A DNA stretch of 64,000 nt from Acanthochromis polyacanthus (GCF_021347895.1 NC_067131.1:7592653-7656652); one strand, 5' to 3'. Positions 12,836 to 26,000 are shown, counted from the stretch's first letter. Notes: generated by a model from the sequence alone, not told the origin. Translations and numbers: made by a program.

Positions 12836-15800
12836 ATGCAGTGGTGCCATGCTTGGTCTGCACTGCACCAGTGGGCATAATTATATGTTAATTCTGTGCA
12901 CTTAGGTGGAAAAAATGTTGTGAATGTTTCAGTATCAGCACCAGCAAATCAGCAAACATTGGCCTATTGGATATAAAGAAGTCCAGTTTTGCAGATCCTT
13001 GCATTAGACGTATAAATGGTTATATATATGTGAATACCTAAAAGTGGAAATTATAAATATATTTGATTGAAGAGGAGAAACTAATTTTCGTAACTCTTTA
13101 TTGTTTGTTGGTTGAACATAATTTCACAAGATGTCTTAATTGGAAAAGACTGATGCAAACATTTGTTTTATTTATTTTATAGTTTTTTTTAGCCTAAATA
13201 TGAAGTTTTAGAGTGTTTAAGAGTTCTTTAAAATGTGTTGTGTGATGATCTAGATAAAGTCAAAGGGGAAAAAATTGGCTTCACACAAGCTTCTCGCAAT
13301 ACTAATGGACAGTAATTTTACCGCAAAACTCCAACACCCAAAGGTGTTCAATGTACAGCCATATAAAACGGATTTCTTTCTATAGTTATGCAAAATCAGG
13401 AAAACACAGCAAAGTCTTAGATTTAATGAATTGAGTATTTTAGCTTGACTGATGACAAAAACAGTTCAACATTTGTATGTATACTCATTTGTATTCTTAT
13501 TGAGAGCTAGTTGAGAAGATCAATAGTTGTTTTGCTTTTTTAACTTATCCAAGCTCAGCATGAAGACTTGGAGCAGATGGGGTTTTATTTTACAGATGGG
13601 AATGCGCTTTTCAGAACTGTCCTTTTGGTAAAATAAACAGAGCAACTGTTTCCTGGCTCCATCTTCAAGACAGTGGTGTTAATCTCCTTATCTATTCTTC
13701 CTCTTACTATCATCTTATGCGTTGATGTTGAACACGAACACTGAAAACACTGAACTCCTTATTTGAACATAAATACAGTTGATTTGGAAAATAGACTTAC
13801 ATTTTTCACACTTTCTTCCATTGCAGATTTAATTTTCAATGGATAGAATTGCCTTTTTCCCGTCAATGTACACTCAATGGCCTTTAATTGACAAAGTAGA
13901 AGCATGGTTTTAGAAATGTTTGTAAATGTATCAGAAATTAAGTGACATATGTTTGTGTATTATCAGTTTGTAGTTGATTAAACCTCACATAGATCGCTAA
14001 TTGTGTATATTTGTGTACCTCTATTGTGTGGCATTCAAACCCCCCCATGACTGCCAGCCCTTCCCCCATCTCTGAGCTCCATCCTCGGACACTGATCTCT
14101 GTGTGTCGCTGACATCGGGCCGAGTTTGTGGACTGTGATTGTGCTCACAGCCGAGCTCCTTGGGAGACGGAGCGGGCCGTCACAGATATGGATTCCTATA
14201 TTTAATGTCTCGGCCGCGTCGCGCACAAATGTTTCTCTTTCAGTGAGCTGTGGCCACGCGGGCAGGGAGTTTTATCGATCATCTGACTTTTAATGCCTCT
14301 CAGATATTAAGATTCATGTATATGACCTTTGTGTTTGGATTGAGTACTCGCAAAATCCCTGCCTAAGTACCCTTCCAGGCCCTGCTGGCTGAAGCACTAT
14401 CAGCTTTGTGTCAGTGAAAGGGTGCCCTAGTTCATCTGCTTTTATTAAAAAATGAGGATTACGCTTGGCTGCATCGTCGTGTTTTTTATTTTATTTTAAT
14501 TTTTGCATCTCCTGCTGCTTGTAGAGTGCTGGAGAAAAGGCGGGGAGGAGAAAACGGCACAAGAATCGGGGACGGTTTGGCCTCCGTGTGGGTCTTGTTA
14601 GCCGCTGTTAGCGCTCTTTTTCTCTGCTTCCCACCCTCCCTGTCACACTCGCTCTTTATGTCACTCACACACACAAGTAGAAAGGCCTTTGATTGATGAC
14701 TCTGTGTGAGAGACCTCAGAGGCTGCAGCACTACAGAGAGATGGACAGATGAAAAGGGAGGAGGAGGGACCTGGGAGAAGACTGAAATGAATCAAGTAAC
14801 AGGGTGAGGCCTTGCAGTGGCGGTTAACATACTGGAGCCTGAGTGCTGCATTGTTGAAAAGACGCCCTGGAAGTAACCTCGATTGGGCCTTCATCTCGTC
14901 AGAACTGCCTTCGAAATCTGCTCCTTCATCTGCTGCTTTTTTCAAGGTTTATTCAGTTTTTATTCATCCTATTAAATCGTTTTTAAGGGAAAAAATTGAG
15001 CAGATAGAAGTTGTTGTATACTGTGTGTATCATAAAACCCCTTAAAAATCTTAACTCGCTCGACTTGCTGAGGATTTTACAAGCTTTAATGATGTTGTAA
15101 CTCGTCTGGCTCACAACCAAAATGCTTGTCTTGACATCTACGCCTGGTCTTGACTCCAGAAGTTGGCGTTGTGTGCATGTACAATAAACTGTTGTTGGAA
15201 ACGCCTTCTTGGAAGTTGTAAAATGGCATTCAGGGAAATATTTGAAATGGAATCTTGAGTAGATTGACAAGGCAGGCACCAGATAAACAGATTTTTTTTT
15301 CAAGACGCTTCATGCTGATCTGCTTTTACCTCCCAGTGCGATGAGCGTGCAGGGTCCCATATGTGCAGATGGGTCCCGATCATGCCAAACATCACCGCCA
15401 CCCACTCTAGACCTCGAGCTCCGGGCTCGTCTCGCCAATTCTGACAGATTCCACTGAAAACGTAGGTCGACTCACATCCTGGCCACCCCGATTCTTGACC
15501 CACAACGACGGATTGAACTCTTTTTATCCTTTCCTTCTTGCCTCCTAAACTCCGAGCACTGATGAAGACTTCCACTAATAACTTCGCCCTGATACTTTCT
15601 GACCGAGAGAGGGATGTTTTTGTGATCTCAGCACTTTCGGAGAGAACAAGGCGCCTCAGGCTCACGGTCCTGGATGAGCACAATGTGGAATTTGAGTTTT
15701 CAGAGAGCGAGAGAGGGAGCATTTAATCCCTGCTCTGTTCCAATAGTTTTATTCTAATTCACTTAGATGCTGATCCTCGCTCTTTATGTACTGCCAGTGA

Positions 15801-16790
15801 AGAAATGCATACTCCTCTGTTTTCTCTCCAACAAAGATGCAATTGTACAAATGTATGTCTGCCAGTGGGGCTGAATTGAAGGCTTTGTCGGGTAACAGCT
15901 CAATTTTTTTTTATGTGAAATGGCAAATATGATGCCAAATTCTGGTCAAAATCAAGGTGGAAAAGATGAGCAAGAAATGATTTTTTTGACACTGAAAAAG
16001 TCTGAGCTCAAAGGAGAAATGTGGCTGTAATGAATTGACAGTATATTATACAGAAGTGTGTAGTAACTGACATGTTGTGCTCCTCTCTGAGTAGATTTTA
16101 ACTACCCTCTATTGGCCTGAATGTGTCATTACACGACAGCCACCCCTCAGGTGCAGCACATCAACCAAAAGAGCTTCATTTTGCCAGATGATGGATTTCC
16201 CCCCTCACAAGTCTCATCATCTTCCATCACATTTGCTTAGATCACCCGTTGTCAGGTTAATAAGTATTTCTCCGCTCGCTTTGTTCTGAATGGCTTTCAG
16301 AGTGGGGAAAAAAAAAATCCCCAAAACAAAACAAAAAAAGGGGAAAAAGTAGATTGCTATTTGTCTGAGTGGAGATGCCTCAAATGTCACCGCGATCAAT
16401 AAGGAACGTGATGAGTGACAAGTTAGATGGAGCTTCAGACGAACATTTGTCAGTGAAAGAAAACACACTTCAAACAGGAGAAAAGTGGAGCTTTAAGAGC
16501 ATGGAAGCTTTGTCACTTTTTAGAGCAAATGGAGCACTTTGTCACCAACAGTATCTGAGTGCATGTGTGTGTGAGAATGTGTGTGATTCACTGATTTTCT
16601 ATCTATTGCCTGCAGCTTCCCAGGCTCTTTGTGAGCAAGAGGCTGAGTGACTTTGTAGTCAAGGACTCTTTAATGCCTTCCCGTGTCAGAGAATTTTTTT
16701 GTGCTTTTACATCAATAACGTGTGTACGTATGTGTGTGTGTGTGCCAGCATTGTGTTCAACCGAGTGTCTTTTTTTTTTTTTTATTGTAG

Positions 16791-16939
16791 GTGTGTGTGC
16801 CGAGGCGGTATGCCCCGGGGAATAGTGCTGACAGTGCCCTAGGAGTCTGAACCTTGTCAGTATTTGTGGCTGAAGAGGAGAGGTACCCTGCCGTGCCGAG
16901 CCGAGCCGCGCCGTCCTGCGCCGTGCCGTGTTTGACGCC
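16791..16939 (+). promoter_or_regulatory. ctbp2: 5' UTR part of the CtBP2 first coding exon, with a short uORF
   Basis: A pyrimidine tract of 13 T followed by ATTGTAG (ending 16790) forms a good splice acceptor, so the leader probably starts at 16791 and is joined to a non-coding exon further upstream. The leader contains an upstream ATG at 16810 opening a 10-codon frame (MPRGIVLTVP) that stops at TAG 16840-16842, well before the main ATG. Its last 50 bases (about 16889-16930) are a GCCGT/GCCGA-type GC-rich imperfect repeat immediately before the start codon. If instead transcription starts inside this stretch, the acceptor would be irrelevant. Confidence 0.6.
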
Positions 16940-16997
16940 ATGTCCCTGACTGACAAACACAAAGTGAAGAGACAGCGGCTGGACCGGATCTGCGAAG
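16940..16997 (+). CDS. ctbp2: CtBP2 first coding exon (nuclear N-terminus)
   Basis: This exon encodes the first 19 residues and the first base of codon 20 of the CtBP2 (non-RIBEYE) form: MSLTDKHKVKRQRLDRICE, then G. The start has a good context (GCCATGT). The exon ends at a GAAG/GTAAAG donor in phase 1, which fits the first shared exon at 55386, whose first two bases complete a glycine codon. The segment closely matches the vertebrate CtBP2-specific N-terminus. In mammalian CtBP2 this basic stretch is a nuclear-localisation signal, and Lys-10 within it is acetylated by p300; Lys-6, Lys-8 and Lys-10 are all at the expected positions here. CtBP2 is a NAD(H)-sensing transcriptional corepressor that binds PxDLS-motif factors. 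Paralogue (ctbp2a or ctbp2l) not determined. Confidence 0.93.
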
Positions 16998-19065
16998 GTA
17001 AAGTTATGTGTATGTGTCTTTTTCCTTCAACTTTCTTCGCTCGCGTCTCTTGCAAATTTCCCAACCCGCTTGTCATTTCCAATGCCGTGCGTAATACTTC
17101 CAATTGATCTGAAGTTTTTCTTTTTTTCCATCACAATTTGGATTTCACAGTTAATTAAACTTCATCTGGGTGTGATATTGATTCTTTGTGTTTGGAGCGG
17201 AAGCACAGCAAATCAAACATTCTCTATCATTAGGGTTATAATGAATAGAAGCAGCAATTGTAGTTATTGACATGGAAAAAAAAAAAAAGATTTTCTTGTC
17301 TTGCAGTTGAACTTTTCTTAATTGCAGTGTCCAAAGTTAGTGTTTGCTCATCTGTAAATACTTTTAGTTTTCAAACATTTGAAAAACTATTCAATAAATC
17401 ATCTCGGCTTCAGTTATCACTTGAACCATAATCCTGCCAAAACGGTTTTGGTGGTTTGCGTGTGAACCCGCTTCAGAAGATCAAGGTTCAAACTGAGCTA
17501 AATTTGGTTGAAAATTGAAAAATTACTCCAGATTGGTAAGACATCTGCCTTTCTTCATCAGAATCCTTGCTCAAGTAATACATTATATAATTTTGCAGAA
17601 GAAATTCTCCCTATGTGTGCTTTTGTTTCTTTTCTTTTCCTCCCTGACCCCGCTCCAGAGCTATACGTCCTCCATTAGCACAGCACTAACACCTACTACT
17701 GATCAATGCCCATTGATTGCTATAATTTTCTCCTGGCACACTGCACATGTCAGACAACTCCCGTAACCAGTGTATGAATGTTGTTGACCTCAGCGGCGAG
17801 CTGTCATCTGGCGGCTGGAAATGAGATTACTGCTTCATTCTGGCCTTACTGAGAGCCGCGCTTTTTGTTTGTGTGGGAGTGTCTGTTGTGTGACTTACGG
17901 TTCTGAAGAATCTCTAAACATCTGAACTCAAGTTGAATTACTGCAGGGGATTGAATGGTTTCCATCCTGTCACGACTGCTGAGAGGGAGCCAAATTTCCG
18001 TCATGAAGCGCAATGATTATTAGGCTTTAGGTTGTGGATTAGAGAGCGGTGGTGTTGTATTGTATGGAATGAGCATAGAATAGGAGCCCCCTGCTGTGCA
18101 GATAGCTACAAAATCAGCCCAGGCAACAAGGAATATGAGTCTTTGTGTGGGTGTATAAACTGTGTCTGAAGCCTTGTGAATGTGCATTTTTAAACCCACT
18201 TGTTTGACTCGGCCCAGCATGTGTGTGTGTGTGTGTTTGTGTGTGTCTGTCAGACTGTGTCCTGAGGTAAAATCATCTCCTCTCTGCTGTCTGGGTCCCC
18301 AAGAGGCTTGTTAAGCTGCTGGGCCCTCCTGGAGCCAGCGCAGGGAGAGGCAGACATGACTGCAGTGCTGGAAAATGAAGCTAGACGCACCATTACCCCC
18401 AGTGCCAGCATATTTGTTTTGCAGCATGATGTAAGCACCTTGGCGTCGAAATGGACATGAAATGAAGGACATATGCCACGCATCCTGTAAAAGCTCCCAG
18501 TCAGGCCCAAGAAACCTTGTCCTAGCTTTTGATTCCTGCTGTAAAATAGTGATTATGATGGATTTTTTTGATCCAAGGTAGTGGCTTGCAGCATGTGGGA
18601 AACGCATCACAGCGCATCATAAGTCTAACACACCTCATTTACCTAACTGTTCTTAAATGTACATGGCAGGTTTTTAGAAATAGTCCAAATACCCCAGAGC
18701 AATAATAAAAAATACCGTTTCTCCTACATTATTAGTTCAGTCAACCTTTCAATAATTTCTTCTGCAAATTGTATCTCCATATAATAGTATAAATATTAAA
18801 GTTTAAAACTACACTGCAACTTTGTTTATGTGGCTCTGGTGGAAAAGTCTTCTTCATTTCCTTCCTATCAGCCACAAAAAGCCTAAACTTTTGAGAAATC
18901 AGCAATAAATGTGTCTGATATCAAGACAAATATTGCATAAAATAATATAATGGTAATATTTAATGCTTCTAACTACAGCTGCTGTGATGCATTACTTCAT
19001 ATGGAGCTGTTTGTGTGCATTAAACAAGACCTAGAACCTTTTGGGACATACACTTTCTGCTCGAA

Positions 19066-19265
19066 AGTAAGGTGCTTAGCTTAGCTTAGCATCAAGATTG
19101 GAAAAAGAGGGGAAATGCTCTAAAACCTCTAAAGTTCATGGCTATTCCTCGGCCAGAACCAGTTGCTAGGCAACCATCGGACACTTTAGCAAGGAACTAG
19201 TCCCAGCCAAGAGACAGTCCGGCACATAACCTCTATAAAATTGTCATTTTTACACATAAGTCTTT
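19066..19265. repeat. Teleost dispersed repeat (TTAGCTTAGC type)
   Basis: Starts with AAGTAAGGTGC and three TTAGC units, followed by ATCAAGATTGGAAAAAGAGGGGAAA, and later AGACAGTCCGGCACATAACC and a run of T. I recognise this layout from a repeat scattered through spiny-rayed fish genomes. I am not certain of its class. No coding sequence. Confidence 0.5.
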
Positions 19266-19878
19266 TTTTTATGGAGCAGGGGTGTCAGTGATCAGATTGT
19301 TTCCTCTGCGTGAAGCTGTGCTCGCTGTTCCCTTCCTGCTGCTGGCAGTAAATTTACACATAGCATACAGACAAGACGGCGGTATCAATCCTCTCAACAA
19401 ACTATGAAAGCCCACATTTCCTTTAAAGCAATATTATGTAACTTTTGCTGAGCAGTGGCAACAGCAGCCTCAGTGGCCGCAACAGGTGATCCCAGGATTT
19501 TGCTGCATTAAACTGTGCTCTGCTTTAAGTCAGAGCATTGAGGACGACTGGGTGCAGCCTATTGTTTTCTCATGCAGGGAACAGAAAATGATCTTTATTA
19601 CTCATCTGATTAACTGGATGTTGACTTCGAATACAAGTCTGCTTTTCTGCTATAAATTTCATATTATTTCTCTGTTGAAAACTGAGAATTGTGACTTTTA
19701 AAGATCACTTGCTTGGTTCTTTCAGTGAATGAGGCATTTTAGTGAGAGCACTTGCTTCCCCACATGCAAAGGTTCCACCAAAACAGTTCCCCTGACACTA
19801 TATTGCATGGACACCATTGGTGCATCCCAGGCTTAGCACCCCTCAAGATGTTTGTGATTGGTTTAAAGTTAAAGCCAG

Positions 19879-19904
19879 AGGGTTAGGGTTGCGGTTAGGG
19901 TTAG
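19879..19904 (+). repeat. Short telomere-like TTAGGG run
   Basis: GGGTTAGGGTTGCGGTTAGGGTTAG: three to four imperfect TTAGGG units. Short interstitial copies are common in fish introns, and this one probably sits inside a degenerate repeat. Confidence 0.7.
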
Positions 19905-20329
19905 TTTTTTTTACCCTGCAACAAGCAACTTACACATTCACCCACTTAACTTTAGGATATTATCTCAAGCAGCAATGTTTGTAGTCAACAAGTTGACAGC
20001 TTTACTAATACAGCCCATGATACAGCAAGTGGAACAAAACAAGAAATAGTAAGTTAGTCATTATTGCCTAGTAGTCCAACAGGGTCTGCGTTATAGCTTT
20101 TTATTGTTCATTTCCCGTCCCAACGTCCTCTGCATTCTCTTTGCAAAATAGTACCAACCGAGCTAGCCTCTTTTATAGGCCCATAGTTATTGGTGTGTGA
20201 CGTGTTGCCATAAAGTGTTCCGCAAAGATTGTACCTCAGAGTTGCATCGTGGAACAACAGGCATTCAGGAGGGAATGAACGAAGTGTCGTTCTTTCTATT
20301 ACAAATCAGCGGACCATCAAAATGGTTTG

Positions 20330-21029
20330 AAGCCATTTTAAGCTAAAATTGTTGGTCTAAATTATTCAGTTCATCAATTCATGATGACAAATTTGAAAGG
20401 CGTGTCATCTTTTTAAAAATTACCAAACTACATGATTTATTGAACCCAGAAAGGGCGAAAAAAGAGAGAATCTTTCATTTTTCCTACAGTCCTTGAACTA
20501 CTCAGCTGTGAAAACTTAACTAAATCTAAGCATTTCACCCAAATCCCTTTATTTTACATCTCACTTGAAAAAATTGTCAATAATAAACCTTGTACACTCA
20601 ACACAGACTGTAAAAACCTGAAAATTCAGTGTTTCTTGGTTCAACTGTGAAGTCATTAGTGACTCGGCTGCAACCAACAGTCATGTGACAAAAATTCACA
20701 GACTTTCTGGCTGAACTTGGCTGAGCTGCAGGCTGTGTTTACACAGAGCAGATAGGAGACAAGTATGGAAAGAAATTAAAAATAGAAGCAGCAAATTATC
20801 CATAGTATGTAGAGGCGCCATTTTTTCCAGTATTACTAACACCTGGAGGCACTTGGAAAAATCTTGTACATGTTGATTTGAGTTTTTTTTCCATTTGTGA
20901 GTTCTCTCTACTCTTAGTGGTGGTTGTGCTGTTTTCATAGTGGTAGAGGATTTTATATTGCTGTAAAAAAATGAGTTAAAAATGGAGTAAAAAAAAAACG
21001 CCACAGCTTGGGGTTCATAGGATTAAACA
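20330..21029 (+). repeat. Dispersed repeat family A, copy 2
   Basis: Shares with copy 1 the order AGGCGTGTCATCTTTTTAAAA, a TCCTTGAACTACTC block, GTCATTAGTGACTCGG, GACAAAAATTCA, and a CTCTCTACTCTTAGT / TTTATATTGC end. It shares with copies 3 and 4 the block GCAGGCTGTGTTTACACAGAGCAGA. The right end (GCTTGGGGTTCATAGGATTAAAC) is, in reverse complement, close to the left end of inverted copy 4. The left border is eroded and approximate. Confidence 0.65.
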
Positions 21030-21394
21030 GTATCACAGCTACAGGAGTCCACTGCAAGTCGATGAACAGTCCTGAATAATCACCGAGCCCCAAAGGTGAG
21101 TCATAAAAAGCAGTCATATTTCATAGCGCAGGTGGATCGCTTACTGGTGGAAATCCTTCCTGATTAGAGCTGGGGACTAAAATCCAGCTGCTGAAATTTG
21201 GTGTGAGTAAGACAGCTGAGATAGTTAGTCACTCCTGAGGGAACAACAGTTTGTCTGCTCTGCTGGGCATGAGCTCAAAGCCCGCAGAGAGACGGTAACA
21301 GGTGTTGCTGTGATGCATGCGGAGCTGCTTCACGGCGAGCTTACCTGCAGACGTTCCCTCTCACGCACCCAAAAACACATGCATGCTCGTGCTG

Positions 21395-21535
<141 letters not shown>

Positions 21536-22384
21536 CTCTCCAGATGGCCATCATATAGGATCAGTGAATCAGTCCTCTGGCGGCCATTGTGAGGGCGTAA
21601 AAAAAAAAAAAAAAAAAAGCAGCTTGTGATTTGTGATTTGTTCGTGAGCCAATGACCAGGCAGAGTTGCCCCACTGATTGCATGTAGCGGCGTGATAAGG
21701 CTGCCATGGCGATTGTCTCAGAGCAAGGAGAAAACACACATGAAGCAAGCCTCTGCTTTGGGTTTCAAACGCAGGTAAAATCCTCACAGGGCCTATTTGG
21801 CGACTGTCGGGAGTAACTCATCTTAATCCAGGTTCACACTTCAACCGGGCTCGCGGCTGGCAAACAGATACAGAGCAGATGAAGCCGTGATTCGTGCTGT
21901 CTCTTCTCAATCTCTTTCAAGTGAAAATTTGGACCGCTCTCTTTCGGAAAACCGTCGGCTGAGACCACACTCTCTCTGCACTGTCCAACAGAGCCTTCGC
22001 CTTTGTTCCTATTGTTTTCCCAACATTAGAATACAACTCCTGTCATCCAAGACAGTTTCCATGCAAGGTGTAAATTGCTTCTTTTTTTTTTCTTTAATTT
22101 TATAGCATCGCCCAAATTGTTCACTCAGCCTGTTATTATATTGGCATTTAAGGGAGTGGGATCACAAATGCAGTATCTCAGAAAAACCCCGTGGCTAGAT
22201 GACAAGGCTGATTAAGCCATTAAAGTCCTTGATATGTATTTAGCATAATCTGGCTTGTCTGCAAATAAGGAGGCAGGGAGCTGGTTGCGAATGTTTTTAT
22301 CAAAAGCTGCTAGTTAGCTCAATCAAAGCAGCTGCTGGGAAGCATCAGCTTTAATTCAGCATTATGAGGACGAGAGAGATGCTT

Positions 22385-22385
<1 letters not shown>

Positions 22386-22427
<42 letters not shown>
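22386..22427. repeat. (TC)n microsatellite
   Basis: About 20 TC units followed by a second short TC run near 22458. Confidence 0.95.
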
Positions 22428-22430
<3 letters not shown>

Positions 22431-22720
22431 CTCCTCTTGTTCAGTCTTTTCCCCCCTCTCTCTCTCAGGGGTGGAGAGATTCATTTCTGTCATGTGAAGA
22501 GACGAAGGGTGATCCGCTATGGCCCATGTTCCTCCGCGCCTCAGGTCCTTTCATGTTCTCAGCTTAATTTGAGCTGAACCAATGTTTATCATTCTGCAGC
22601 AACTGGGCCGAGTGGCTGGGAGGGAGGACAGTACAGCTCCTGCCTGATCTTTTTTTTTTCCTTCCCTTCGCTAAGATTGTTGTTTTGCTTGTAGACTGCA
22701 ATACTCTTTTCCCCCTGGGT

Positions 22721-23030
22721 TAGATTAGAGCCGCTCTAATCTAGTCAGATAATGTTTTAATCAACATCTGCATTTTATTTCGCGTTGTGTAACATAATGA
22801 CGCTTTATGGCGGGATAATTAGGAGTATAAATTATCCGTATTAGTTGCCCAACGAAACCGTTCGGCAGACGATTGTTCTGTCTAGTGTTGATTATATTTG
22901 CTTATAACAAATTTGTAAGTGAATTTACTTTGTGTAAACTTTAAACTGCAGCTCGCAGAGTTATTGCAGTCGGGAATAAACAATGTGATCTCATTTTGAT
23001 TGACTGGCTGTGAATCTAAACACGCAACCA
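22721..23030. promoter_or_regulatory. Candidate regulatory stretch with a perfect 23-base palindrome
   Basis: TAGATTAGAGC (22721-22731), one base C, then GCTCTAATCTA (22733-22743): a perfect 11-base inverted repeat with a one-base centre. It contains AGATTA/TAATCT cores of the paired/bicoid homeodomain type. The following 290 bases are repeat-free, with ATAATTAG, TTATCCG and AACAAT-type motifs, and encode nothing. Regulatory function is inferred from sequence texture only. Confidence 0.25.
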
Positions 23031-26000
23031 GCTGTTAGGCTACTCTTAGTGTCTTTACCTTGGTTAGAACTGAGACAAAATGAGAAGTTGTAGAAACTGT
23101 AGTGCTTCTTTGTGAGCTTTTATTTAACAGAGTATTTGATGAAGCTGGTTTCATATCCAGTCAGATGTCCATTTTTTTAAAATACCTCCGACTGTCTTGT
23201 CTATTGTTTTTCTTGTATTTCACGGTGGGTTTAAGCGCTGTCCTCGTGTGAGCACAAACACCATTAATCAAACCTTTTTGCACATCATCCGCCACATCAA
23301 GCATGGAAAACCATCATCACCGTCCATGAAAATCTCATATTAAACCACCTATTCTGATGTCTTTTCTTCCATTTTTCTATCAGAGTCCATATTTACTGAT
23401 CTAAATCAGGCAATTACAGTGCTGCTAATTTTACACCGCATTCTATGTATCTTAGGATTTGGCACAGCTGCCTGGTTAAAAGGCAACATTAAACACTGAT
23501 GAATGAGTTGTCTGGTTTATTTTAGGGGATATAATAAAGGCTTCAGTCTCTAGCTTTTGTAAATTAAAAGTCGCAAAGGACACACTGACCTTTATAAACC
23601 ACACATTTACACCACAGGAGATGTAAAAGGGCTCTTTCGTTTAACTAAACTCCGCATCTCGTTTCATCGGTGACGTGGAGGCAAATTGCATTTTCTGTTC
23701 CATCCTTTCCCCTCTTCCTCGTTGCTCTCCTTCCCTCCCTCTTCTCTCACTCAGCTGCACACTCCTCGTCTCTCCAAAAAGCAAGCGGGCTGTCGTCTCT
23801 CCCTTCTGTCTGCCCCATCTGTGATGCAGTATGGGCCACTGGCTTGATAATGATAGGCAGGCGGAGTGCGGGGCTGCGCACGAGGCAAAGATGGAACAAG
23901 CCGACCCGCTAAAATGGAAGACAAAACTCTATAATCAGTTGCTTCACCAAGTCTACGAGAGGTCTTGCCCTGTAGCGGCTCTCGCTCTCTGCCCCCCATG
24001 CGTGCAAATGTGTGACACGCTGTGCCATGCACTGCAGAGATGAGAGGTGGTAAAGAGGCGGAGGACAGCGTCTCGATAACACAGCAGATGTAAACCCTCG
24101 GAAAGCCATCGGACCAGAATTGGTACCATGTGTTTTTCTTTCCTCGTTGCCCCTCCTTCCTCCCTGCACTTGTGTTAGAGCGAGAAAAGGCCCAGAGGCT
24201 CGTTAAAACTTTAATATACTGTACAATCACAGTAATTGAGTAGAATTTTCAAGTTCTTCCAGTCATGGTTTTAATTTATGAAGTCCCCATGAAAGTTTAA
24301 TGGATCAGCAGTTGTAGAGTCGCAGCTATCTAAATCATTCTGCAGCTATCTCTGCCTGCGCTGCCTGCCAAGTCCCGCCGTTAGCGTCCTGTGCCCTAGA
24401 AAGATGGCCAGATTGCTCCAAAGGCATGACTGTTGCTGGACGTCTGTTCAACACATTGTACCTAGAGGTCTTTCACAGAGCCGTACGACCGACTATGAGC
24501 TAGCAAGCCGAGTTTTGGCATCGATTTTGATGCTCTTCCCCAAATATCCAGTGTGTAACTTTGGAGTTTCATTTATTGTATTATTCATGCTAGCAAATAC
24601 AAGAACCCTGTTGCTTGATGAGTGTAGTATAGCGTGCTCACTTAATTATGAAGCAGCGGGAGAGGCATGTCAGAGAATGTAGACAAGATGAATTTGGTGC
24701 CGCGGCTCCTCTTGCTTATGAATTGTGGGAAATGCATCAATTTGCGTGGTGGGAGATATGATATGCCATATCCTTGTTTCGATTTTAGCAACACTGTCCC
24801 GGCCGTACTTGAGATGTTTATTATTGTTATTAATATTTTGTCAGGAAGCGGGGATCTGAGTGGCACACGGCCCTGGAAGGGGCTTATTAAAAGAAGTTAT
24901 TGTCTGCGATCGCCGTGGAGAGATACAACCCAGTGATTAATGGTGTGTTTTACAGTTGACAAAAAAGCGCAGGGAGGCTCAGACCTGGGAGGACAGCGCT
25001 GAGAAATCACTGCAAGGAAATTACTAGGTATGCTTTACCTCTAATGAAAGAAAACATCCTTCAGATGTGCATCATCCTGGAGTGCACAGGGCCATGGGGG
25101 AAAATGAAACTGCTTTGATTTCTTTGTTTGACCTACTTAATGTTCTCCAACTCAGATGTTCCATAATTAAAAAATCTGTTTATTGTTTTTTGTCTTATAT
25201 CATGATTGCATCACTTAAGCTGTGAGATAGAGAAAATAAAGCTGGTTATAGCTTTTCTCTGTGTGACTTGACAGGTAGTGGGACAGCATAAGAAACACAG
25301 ACCTATAACAGTCTCCTGCCAGACCTCAGCGGTAATAAATTTAGCCCATCTCAGTCACGCTGTCTCGGTGTCTTAGCTTCAGGAGCTTCCAGATGATGTC
25401 ACTGGAGACTGGCTGCAAAGAGAAATCTTTTAAACCCATGCTTCCTATTTCAAACAGACCTAAAGCGCAGAATACAAACAGGCATGCAGCCATCTAGTTG
25501 TCACAGTCCAGCCAGTACGCTCCAATCATATCCCCTTCCTCTCCTGCCTCGTCCAATCTCGCACTGTGTGTCTTCGAGGTGAAGTCAAAACTGGCAGCCG
25601 CTCGTCTTATCAGCCTTTTTCCCATCACACACTTATCAAAGCTCCCTTCTTCTCCTCCTGCCACTGTTTACATTGCTCTTGTCACAGCAAGTAAACACTG
25701 GCAGTTATCTCTCTGATGGTAACATCTTAGATAAGCGGCATCTGCTCCATTGCACATCTGGTATATGTCGTAGCAAAGTGCGTGTTCTGTGAGTGGGAAT
25801 GAGAATCAACAAAAGGTGCAGTTCATACTGAATGAATCGCGGTGATTTGAAACAGAGCAATTCAGTTAATTCGCCAACTGCTCTCTTTCAGGTCAGTGTG
25901 ATTCAATTGTCTCAGTCTGACATAAAGTTATCAGTCTCTTATCAGAATTTCTCGTTTTCTGTAAGTCAGCAGTTATCATCGTTATATGACAAACAAAGAT

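Larger units (their letters stand above)
1..16790. other. Upstream flank or 5' non-coding intron of ctbp2
   Basis: No coding exon is recognisable here. The open frames are short, run through (CA)n tracts or lack any familiar domain. The stretch holds a (CA)n microsatellite, a TTAA-flanked transposon relic, a Tc1-like scrap, one copy of a dispersed repeat family, a hAT-like end and AT-rich unique DNA that may be regulatory; these are listed separately. A splice acceptor lies at the right end, just before the CtBP2 first coding exon. The stretch may therefore be an intron with one or more non-coding first exons inside it or further left. I could not place such an exon or a promoter. Confidence 0.6.

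Noticed and set aside
16603..17103. 166-codon minus-strand frame over the CtBP2 first exon
   Set aside because: It crosses the recognised exon, its splice sites and a poly(T) acceptor tract; no familiar domain.
19879..19904. Telomere-like repeats as a sign of a chromosome fusion point
   Set aside because: Only three to four imperfect units, inside ordinary intron; far too short for a fusion relic.
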